Positions 15,041 through 20,848 of a stretch of 31,714 nt of DNA are shown here, piece by piece. The notes under the pieces were generated by a model. It saw nothing but the letters and a program-made list of their open reading frames with translations. It was not told where the DNA came from and made no database searches. The stretch is taken from NCBI GenBank assembly GCA_034440595.1, contig JAWXCH010000256.1, forward strand, positions 1 through 31,714. The letters are read 5' to 3'. The position numbers were made by a program, and so were the translations under genes. This DNA comes from JAWXCH01 sp034440595 (GTDB lineage Bacteria > Planctomycetota > Planctomycetia > Pirellulales > JALHPA01). Position 1 is the stretch's first letter. Each line of letters opens with the position of its first letter.

Positions 15041-16735
15041 TTACTCGATCGTGGCTCGCAGTTGACGAGTAGCCCAGACGGCCAGCTTTTCGCGAAAGAT
15101 TTTTGCGTTATGCCGGATATCGACCGGCAAATGGCGGCGGAAGAGAAAGTACTGAATGCCCCTAGTATGTTCGTGCCTGGCGGCGAGCAATAGCAGTTCC
15201 CGGTAGAAGCTAACGTGCGAATCGCCAGAATAAGGGAACTCTCCTTTCTTTGGCTCGATGACAATCGCCGGTGAAATCACTCCCTTGACCTGTACCGCCA
15301 CGAGTGCCGATCGTCGCACGCGGCGGTGCGTGTTGAATATTGCCTCGCAGGGGATCGTGTACATCGCACGCTCGGCGGTAACAACTCGGTGGGCCACACG
15401 CCCGCAAAACCAAAAGCGGTCTTGTTCATCGAGGTATCCACAATCCCCCATGCGGTGCCAGACAGCGCCGCCTGCCGAACTGTCGGCAATCTTGGCCGTG
15501 GCATTTGCTTCGCGGCGCGTGACGTATTCGGTGGTAACGACCGGCCCGCGGACAATGAGTTCGCCGATGTCGCCAGCCGGGAGTGGAACGGAATCGTCGA
15601 TGGACTTGATCGGGCCGTCGACAATCTGAATCACGCGCCACTCAATACCACTGAACCGTTTGCCAACGCAAACTCCCCTCCCCTTCTCCGTCGCGGGCCA
15701 GGTTTCTTGCAATACTTCACTGGCCGTGATTGTGGATACCGGCAGCGCCTCGGTAGCTCCGTAGGGCGTATGCATCTCTGCTTCCGGCAACAGACAGTTC
15801 GTCATGGCGGAGAGGACTCGCGCCGGGACCGGTGCCCCAGCAGAAAGCACGCGACGGAGTGTTGGCAACGTAATTGCTTTTTCTTGGCAATACGGGCCGA
15901 CCTTATCCCAAACCGCGGGAGAGGCAAAGCTTTGTGTCGCCTGCCACTGCGTTATCGCTTCGACAATATTGGCCGGATTCGCCTTCGCCGGGCGAGAGGC
16001 GTTCATCCGTGGAATGACCGTTGTCACTCCCATCGCGGCATTGAACAGGCCAAAAAGCGGAAAGCACGGCACATCGATTTCGCCGGCTTGAATGTTGTAT
16101 CGCTCTTGAATCTGCACTGCCTGCCAGGCAAAGTTCCGATGGTGATAGTGGACACCCTTGGATGGCCCGGTGCTGCCGGTGGTGAAAATAATCGCCGCCG
16201 AGTCGGTCGGCTGCAACTGCGGCAGCGCGACGTCCCCAGCTCCAAGTGAGCGAATCTGATCCAGCGATTTTCCACCTGGCCAGACGCTTCGCCCAACGGT
16301 GACGTTCAGCTTTGCTTTTGGAAAGCGATGTCTAAACAGTCTTCGCAGCATCTGGGCCTTGGGAATGCCGACAAATCCCTCCGGTTCCGCGTCTTGCAAA
16401 CTGCGAAGTAGATTGCGCCCTCTCATGCCGGGGTCGATCAGAATCTGCACTGCGCCACTTTCCAACAGCGCAAATACCAGGGTGATGAAGTCGATACTTG
16501 GCGGCACCATAAGCGCGAGACGCATGCCCGGGCGGACCCCGGCGGCGACGAGGCCTGTGGCGATTGTGCGACAATCGGCCGATAGCTGTGCAAATGTCAC
16601 CGTGCGATAGATCCGCTGCGACTGCGCATCGAAGCGCTTGGTTGGCTCGGCAATCGCAATCGCATCAGGCCGTGTAGTGGAGGCATGATGCAACATTTGC
16701 ACAATCGTGGAGTGCGGAGGCGCGGGGTTGCTCAT
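15041..16735 (-). CDS. oleC: Fatty-acid CoA ligase-like AMP-binding enzyme, OleC-like beta-lactone synthetase
   Basis: 564 residues from the ATG at 16735. That start overlaps the stop of the ATP-grasp gene as ATGA, so translational coupling is likely; the frame extends further upstream, but inside that gene. Motifs: FTTGSTGPSKGVHYHHRNF (A3 phosphate loop), TPYGATEALP (A5), GDCGYLDEQDRFWFCGR (A7-A8), and PVDIRHNAKIFREKLA at the C-terminus, with Lys in place of the usual A10 context. The last phrase and GSTGPSKGV are ones I know from OleC, which makes a beta-lactone from a beta-hydroxy acid. OleA (condensing enzyme) and OleB (decarboxylase) are not in view, so the product is uncertain. Confidence 0.85.
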   Translation of the reverse strand: MSNPAPPHSTIVQMLHHASTTRPDAIAIAEPTKRFDAQSQRIYRTVTFAQLSADCRTIATGLVAAGVRPGMRLALMVPPSIDFITLVFALLESGAVQILIDPGMRGRNLLRSLQDAEPEGFVGIPKAQMLRRLFRHRFPKAKLNVTVGRSVWPGGKSLDQIRSLGAGDVALPQLQPTDSAAIIFTTGSTGPSKGVHYHHRNFAWQAVQIQERYNIQAGEIDVPCFPLFGLFNAAMGVTTVIPRMNASRPAKANPANIVEAITQWQATQSFASPAVWDKVGPYCQEKAITLPTLRRVLSAGAPVPARVLSAMTNCLLPEAEMHTPYGATEALPVSTITASEVLQETWPATEKGRGVCVGKRFSGIEWRVIQIVDGPIKSIDDSVPLPAGDIGELIVRGPVVTTEYVTRREANATAKIADSSAGGAVWHRMGDCGYLDEQDRFWFCGRVAHRVVTAERAMYTIPCEAIFNTHRRVRRSALVAVQVKGVISPAIVIEPKKGEFPYSGDSHVSFYRELLLLAARHEHTRGIQYFLFRRHLPVDIRHNAKIFREKLAVWATRQLRATIE

Positions 16736-17610
16736 CGGCGGACCTGCATTTCCAGATAACCTAGCACTAGCTCTGCCGCGTCGACCTGCAACGTGGTAGA
16801 GAGTGCCTTCCAACCAGGGACGGCGTTGACTTCAATCGCATACAGCTTGCCATCGGTGCCAGGCAAAATATCGACTCCGGCAATGGTGGCACCAACTGCC
16901 TCCGCCGCTGTCAGCGACAATTCCCGCAACTCGTCAGTCAATTCAGTTGCTTCTGCTATGCCTCCCAGGCTGACATTCGTCCGCCAATCGGTATCGCTGC
17001 GACGACGCATGGCGAGTACCTTGGGGCCAATCACCAGCAGCCGTAGATCGTAGCCATGATGCGGGATGAACTCTTGCACATACAGCACCGCGCCAAGCTG
17101 CGATAGCATTCTGAACGCTCGCTCCGCCAGCGCCGCGTCTGTCAGGCGTGCGATGCCGCGACCTTCGCTGCCAAACAGCGGCTTCACCACCACATCGCGA
17201 CCGAGGTGTTCAAACGCGCTGAGTGCATCTTGCGGCGTCTGGCAGACAATCGTACGGGGTACACGCAAGCCGGCGGCAGCCAGCTTGGCCGTTGTCAGAT
17301 ACTTGTCTACGGCACACTCTAGCGCGCGAGGAGTGTTGACGACGAGTGTGCCCGCTGCTTCCAGTCGCCCGAGCAAGTCCATCCGAAAGATGATCTGTTC
17401 CAGCGAACCGGGGGGCATAGCCCGGACCAGCACAGCATCGAACTGGCGCAGGTCGTTTTGCTGGTGATGAAACGATGCTAGACCATCTGATTGCACTGTC
17501 GCACTCAATTGCGAAAACGGAATCGCAACGAGTTCGTGCCGGTCCGCCGCAGCGCGCTTCAGATCCTGGAAGTACCAGCTATCGGGATTGGAGAGGATGG
17601 CGAGGCGCAT
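16732..17610 (-). CDS. ATP-grasp ligase, RimK/MptN-like
   Basis: 292 residues from the ATG at 17610. The frame extends 45 codons upstream, but through the three-hairpin element, so I reject that start. Motifs of ATP-grasp glutamate ligases are clear: NTPRALECAVDKYLTTAKLAAAGLRVPRT (~90-118), VVVKPLFGSEGRGI (ATP-binding strand and glycine loop), YVQEFIPHHGYDLRLLVIG, TNVSLGG, and GVDILPGTDGKLYAIEVNAVPGWKAL with the Mg-binding Glu/Asn. Relatives add glutamate to ribosomal protein S6 or to tetrahydromethanopterin. Lying after mch, a role in finishing the methanopterin cofactor (MptN-like) is the best guess. It ends in a 4-bp ATGA overlap with oleC. Confidence 0.88.
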   Translation of the reverse strand: MRLAILSNPDSWYFQDLKRAAADRHELVAIPFSQLSATVQSDGLASFHHQQNDLRQFDAVLVRAMPPGSLEQIIFRMDLLGRLEAAGTLVVNTPRALECAVDKYLTTAKLAAAGLRVPRTIVCQTPQDALSAFEHLGRDVVVKPLFGSEGRGIARLTDAALAERAFRMLSQLGAVLYVQEFIPHHGYDLRLLVIGPKVLAMRRRSDTDWRTNVSLGGIAEATELTDELRELSLTAAEAVGATIAGVDILPGTDGKLYAIEVNAVPGWKALSTTLQVDAAELVLGYLEMQVRR

Positions 17611-17630
17611 CGTGGTTACGCTCGGGCTGA

Positions 17631-17730
17631 TGTGTAACCGCTTCGCGGTAACGGGTGGGGTGGGGAAGTTTACCCCAGGTGCGCTGCGCGACCTGGGGCT
17701 GTGGTATGTAACGCCTTCGGCGTATTTGTG
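17631..17730 (+). repeat. Three-hairpin element, copy B
   Basis: Order H1-H2-H3 on +: H1 TGTAACCGCTTCGCGGTAAC (17633-17652), H2 26-bp palindrome with CCCCAGGT/ACCTGGGG arms (17673-17698), and H3 TAACGCCTTCGGCGTA (17709-17724). H2 is the exact reverse complement of the copies at 8661-8686 and 20050-20075. It sits between mch and the ATP-grasp gene, inside what is otherwise a likely operon. Confidence 0.8.
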
Positions 17731-17802
17731 TTCGATGATTTGCACACGAGTGCTGCGTCCACTCTTGAACTTAATATTGAAGTTGACTTAAACGCATAGC
17801 AC

Positions 17803-17827
17803 TGCTGGCAAGCCAGCAGTGGCACCC
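17803..17827 (-). terminator. Gene-end palindrome after mch
   Basis: On the minus strand, 23-48 bp after the mch stop: GGGTGCCACTGCTGGC, then TTGCCAGCAGTGCTATGCG. Perfect arms CACTGCTGGC/GCCAGCAGTG with a 2-4 base loop. It may terminate or punctuate the message between mch and the ATP-grasp gene. Confidence 0.5.
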
Positions 17828-17850
17828 AAACTAATATTGTAACAGGGCCA

Positions 17851-18828
17851 TCAATTCACAAACGAGCGCTGAATCAATTCAGGCATCAACCGGCCGGCCT
17901 GAAACGTCCGCCCGGTGTCCAGGTTGCAAAGCTGCACCACCGCCGGGCTGAACAGCAACGGATCCATCTTGTAAAAATCGTGGTCGTAGCGTTTGAATAG
18001 CTCGGCAAATAAGGCCCCATGATCGCTCGACGCGGCACTGACCGCTTTGGGAGCGATCTCGGCCAGCGAATCGTCGTCACCGCGAACCCAGAGGGTGACT
18101 TCGCCCCCGTAGAGGATCGCGTCATTCGTCCGACCGATCGCTGCCAGGTCGTTTTTCGCCACCGGCGGTAACGGGGCTGTTCCGAAGGCGCTTTCAATCC
18201 GGCTTAGATCAAAGCCAAGCTCAAACAATTTATGCAGCGCGGTCTCAACCGACCGGGCTACAATCTGCACCGTGCCGGCTTGCGAGGCCGTTGGCGCAAC
18301 GGCCAGCGCCAACTCGGCGACTTCGATACGGCAGTCCTTCGCAACATTGGCACAGATTTCCTCGCTGGGAACTGTACGTGTTTCCAGCACGCCGACTGCC
18401 ACCTCGGCAGTTTCGCGGCCGCCGATCTGTTCAAACAACTCTTCCTTGCCGGCGGCGGCACGCATCGCACCGGATCCCATTGCGAAGAATTTGTCACCGC
18501 TGATCTTCCAGCCCGCATACTGCGACTGCATGCACGCCACGACCGGGTTATCTGTCATGACACTGATCGCCGCACCATTCCAGAGCGTACGATCCGCCGG
18601 CAACACTTTCACCGATCCGTGCCCGGAGAGGCAGATCTCGGCGAGTCGCAAACCGGCTTCCAGGCCACCGGGGGCGTTGATCCCAAAGTCGAGTATCAGC
18701 GGGCCGTCCAGCGTGAATGTGGCACCGATGCGCAGGCGCTGACGGTCGTAGTAGCATTCATCCACCAGCGCACGGGCACGGTCGTTCAAACCGCCCGGCG
18801 GATGGAGTGTATCGTCAAATGGAGGCAT
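17851..18828 (-). CDS. mch: Methenyltetrahydromethanopterin cyclohydrolase
   Basis: 325 residues from the ATG at 18828 (the frame continues to a TTG at 18852, but 325 is the usual length). Mch hydrolyses 5,10-methenyl-H4MPT to formyl-H4MPT in the archaeal-type C1 pathway, which planctomycetes and methylotrophic proteobacteria share; here it would serve formaldehyde oxidation or detoxification in the cytoplasm. Recognisable stretches: LDFGINAPGGLEAGLRLAEICL, VVACMQSQYAGWKISGDKFFAMGSGAMRAAAG (the most diagnostic phrase), ASQAGTVQIVARSVETALHKLFELGFDL, GTAPLPPVAKNDLAAIGRTNDAILYGGEVTLWV, and YDHDFYKMDPLLFSPAVVQLCNLDTGRTFQAG. It heads a minus-strand cluster with an ATP-grasp ligase, oleC and oleD. 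Very firm. Confidence 0.95.
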   Translation of the reverse strand: MPPFDDTLHPPGGLNDRARALVDECYYDRQRLRIGATFTLDGPLILDFGINAPGGLEAGLRLAEICLSGHGSVKVLPADRTLWNGAAISVMTDNPVVACMQSQYAGWKISGDKFFAMGSGAMRAAAGKEELFEQIGGRETAEVAVGVLETRTVPSEEICANVAKDCRIEVAELALAVAPTASQAGTVQIVARSVETALHKLFELGFDLSRIESAFGTAPLPPVAKNDLAAIGRTNDAILYGGEVTLWVRGDDDSLAEIAPKAVSAASSDHGALFAELFKRYDHDFYKMDPLLFSPAVVQLCNLDTGRTFQAGRLMPELIQRSFVN

Positions 18829-18936
18829 GGGAGCAGACGGCAAAAAAGGCAAAGCAAATCGGTCCAGTTATGATGGCGATTACGGGGCCGGTTGGCAATG
18901 GTGCCCCTGACCGTTCGTCATCCCGTCGGATCAATC

Positions 18937-18970
18937 TTTTACCGCGGAGGACGCAGAGAGCGCGCAGAGA
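18937..18970 (+). repeat. Dispersed ACCGCAGAG-type repeat, copy 3
   Basis: CTTTTACCGCGGAGGACGCA followed by GAGAGCGCGCAGAG. It is the left arm of an inverted pair with 19071-19112; together they enclose about 100 bp. Confidence 0.5.
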
Positions 18971-19070
18971 ATGAACAATACCCCTATCCAGTTCATCCTT
19001 GTTCAATTGAACAGAATTAAGAAAGGCAGCATAAATCAGGATCAGGAACAACTGAACACGGGGTAAGCTT

Positions 19071-19112
19071 CCTCTCTGCGTCATTCCTCCGCGTACTTTG
19101 CGGTAAGAAAAG
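19071..19112 (-). repeat. Dispersed ACCGCAGAG-type repeat, copy 4
   Basis: Read on minus: CTTTTCTTACCGCAAAGTAC, then GCGGAGGAATGACGCAGAGAGG. Very close to 3741-3788 read on plus (TTACCGC, GTACGC, GAGGAATGACGC all shared). Confidence 0.55.
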
Positions 19113-19224
19113 GACTGGCAAGTCGGCGCGATTTCTAATGAACCATCCGGTTGGCAGAAACGGTTTTGCCTGCGATACTTAGCACGTGAGAAAAATTCCT
19201 GGTCCTGATAAGTGAAGTGCAACT

Positions 19225-19887
19225 GTGCCTAGCTTAACCGTCGAAAATTACGTCAAGGCGATTTACCAGATCTGCGCCGACCAGCAAGGCGCTCCGGCGG
19301 CAACCGGACAAATCGCCGCGTCGCTGAGCTTGCTCCCTGGCACGGTGACCAGCATGCTGAAGACGCTCAGCGAGAGTAGCCTGGCGACTTATACGCCGTA
19401 TGAAGGGGTGATGCTTACGCCCGCTGGAACGGCGCTGGCGCTGCGAGTCCTTCGCCGGCATCGGCTGATCGAACTCTTTCTGGTGCGCACGCTGGATCTG
19501 ACCTGGGACGAAGTTCACGAAGAGGCCGAGCACATGGAGCATGCCGTTAGCGACTGGCTGGTCGATCGGATGGACAAGTATCTGGATCACCCCGAGGTGG
19601 ACCCGCACGGCGATCCGATTCCGCGTGCCGATGGAAGTGTGCCCGACAGTCAGCATCGAACACTGACCGACTGCAAGGCGGGTCAGCGGTTTCGCCTGGT
19701 GCGGGTCGTGGATCAGTCGCCGGAGTTCTTGCGGTATCTCACGTCGTCTGGGCTATTGCTGGGGACCGAGGGAACCATTCAGGCCAACTCGCAAGAAGCG
19801 GCGACGGTCACGGTTGCCGTGGAGGGAAAGTCCACCTCGCTTGGTCATGAAGCGGCTGCCAAGGTGCTGGTGCAGGTAGTGGAGTGA
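19225..19887 (+). CDS. Metal-dependent transcriptional regulator, DtxR/MntR family
   Basis: 220 residues from a GTG at 19225, which gives the family-typical start MPSLTVENYVKAIYQI. Residues ~20-60 form the winged helix-turn-helix (AATGQIAASLSLLPGTVTSMLKTLSESSLATYTPYEGVMLTPAG). LRRHRLIELFLVRTLDLTWDEVHEEAEHMEHAVSD is the metal-binding dimerisation helix pair, with His/Glu ligands in the expected places; the residue between Glu and His is not Cys, which favours MntR-like Mn/Fe sensing. Residues ~150-218 make the SH3-like FeoA-type C-terminal domain. These repressors bind DNA when loaded with Fe(II) or Mn(II). No transporter gene is adjacent. The ribosome site is weak. Confidence 0.92.
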   Translation: MPSLTVENYVKAIYQICADQQGAPAATGQIAASLSLLPGTVTSMLKTLSESSLATYTPYEGVMLTPAGTALALRVLRRHRLIELFLVRTLDLTWDEVHEEAEHMEHAVSDWLVDRMDKYLDHPEVDPHGDPIPRADGSVPDSQHRTLTDCKAGQRFRLVRVVDQSPEFLRYLTSSGLLLGTEGTIQANSQEAATVTVAVEGKSTSLGHEAAAKVLVQVVE

Positions 19888-20022
19888 ACCTTCTCGCGCC
19901 GCGAAGTGTCCTAGCCACGGAAATTCAAGAATCGCCTAGGACCGTGCCATGAATGCAACAGGCCCGCTCTACCAACTGATCAGCCCGTGGGAGAATGACT
20001 GCGAGTTACGGCATTTGATACC

Positions 20023-20113
20023 GTACGCCGCAGGCGTTGCACAACACAGCCCCAGGTCGCGCAGCGCACCTGGGGTTAGAGTAGGCTATGAACAAGTACC
20101 CCGCAGGGGTTCA
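20023..20113 (-). repeat. Three-hairpin element, copy C1, upstream flank of transposase
   Basis: On +, H3-H2-H1: H3 TACGCCGCAGGCGTTG (20024-20039), H2 identical 26-bp palindrome (20050-20075), and H1 GTACCCCGCAGGGGTTC (20096-20112). H1's stem sequence differs from other copies (ACCCC/GGGGT against AACCGC/GCGGTT) but still pairs. It ends 34 bp before the transposase ATG. Confidence 0.8.
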
Positions 20114-20147
20114 ACAGAACATCGCTGACCTACAAAGGGGCAGGACA

Positions 20148-20603
20148 ATGTCGCAATCGCTAACGCAAATTTATCTGCACATTGTTTTTTCCACGAAAGG
20201 ACGTAAAGAGCTCCTACAAGAGCAGACGATTCGCCGCGGGACGGAAGCGTACCTAGCCGGCATATGCCGCGAACAGGGTTCGCCTGCGGTGCAGATCGGT
20301 GCCGTTGTAGATCATGTGCATATTTTATGTCGGTTGGGCAAGGCGATTTCCGTCGCGGATTTGATTCGCGAATTGAAACGAGATTCATCCAAATGGATGA
20401 AGACACAAGGTTCGACGTTGTCAGAGTTCCATTGGCAAGGAGGTTATGGAGCCTTCTCAATCAGCCCCGGCCATGTCCTGAAACTACAGCACTACATTGC
20501 CAATCAGGAAGAACACCACCGCGCCGAAAGTTTTCAGGATGAATTCCGGCGGCTCTGCAAGAAGTACGGCGTCGAAATCGACGAACGGTACGTGTGGGAT
20601 TAG
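20148..20603 (+). CDS. IS200-like HUH Y1 transposase (REP-associated/RAYT-like)
   Basis: 151 residues from the ATG at 20148, preceded by AAAGGGG about 7 bp upstream; a start 20 codons earlier would lie inside the flanking repeat. Family features: SLTQIYLHIVFSTKGRKELL (first strand and turn), the HUH metal-binding motif VVDHVHIL (residues ~66-73), KRDSSKWMKTQGS, FHWQGGYGAFSIS, and YIANQEEHHRAESFQDEFRRL with the nucleophilic Tyr. It ends in ERYVWD, typical of this group. Such enzymes cut and join single-stranded hairpin DNA. The gene looks intact and is bracketed by inverted three-hairpin elements 34 and 27 bp away, the layout of a RAYT with its REP pair. Transposition is inference. Confidence 0.92.
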   Translation: MSQSLTQIYLHIVFSTKGRKELLQEQTIRRGTEAYLAGICREQGSPAVQIGAVVDHVHILCRLGKAISVADLIRELKRDSSKWMKTQGSTLSEFHWQGGYGAFSISPGHVLKLQHYIANQEEHHRAESFQDEFRRLCKKYGVEIDERYVWD

Positions 20604-20630
20604 CGGCGCAAATAATGACGGACGACCAAT

Positions 20631-20733
20631 TGTTTAACCGCTTCGCGGTAACCGGTGTCATTTTACACGTGTACCCAAGGTGCGCCGCTGCGCGTCGACC
20701 GTTGGGCTGTGTTGTGAAACGCCTGCGGCGTAG
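20631..20733 (+). repeat. Three-hairpin element, copy C2, downstream flank of transposase
   Basis: On +, H1-H2-H3: H1 TTTAACCGCTTCGCGGTAACC (20632-20652, interior AACCGC/GCGGTT stem), H2 with arms CCCAAGGT.../...ACCGTTGGG (20674-20705), and H3 AAACGCCTGCGGCGTA (20718-20732). H2 is less perfect than in other copies. It is inverted relative to C1 and starts 27 bp after the transposase stop. Confidence 0.75.
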
Positions 20734-20796
20734 AAGTGCGAGCGTCGTTTGAAAGTTATTCCGCAATCCCTGGGTGATTGGTGTGATATCCTGCGG

Positions 20797-20816
20797 CGTA
20801 GGAGGAAACGCCTACG
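20797..20816 (-). terminator. Hairpin downstream of ftsH
   Basis: CGTAGG/CCTACG 6-bp stem about 33 bp after the ftsH stop read on the minus strand; no strong U-tract. It shares GCGGCGTAGG with H3 of the neighbouring element and may be a stray piece of it. Confidence 0.35.
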
Positions 20817-20848
20817 AACTCAACATGTTGCTGTCCTCCTATCCTGAA

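Larger units (their letters stand above)
18829..19224. other. Divergent intergenic region between mch and the DtxR-type regulator
   Basis: About 400 bp carrying divergent promoters (boxes not resolved) and an inverted pair of ACCGCAGAG-type repeats, 18937-18970 and 19071-19112, with A+T-rich filler including TTCAATTGAAC near 19003. No gene. Confidence 0.5.

Noticed and set aside
16736..17745. Longer N-termini for oleC (from 16813) and the ATP-grasp protein (from 17745)
   Set aside because: The extensions run through a neighbouring gene or through the three-hairpin repeat, and the downstream ATG starts give family-typical N-termini.
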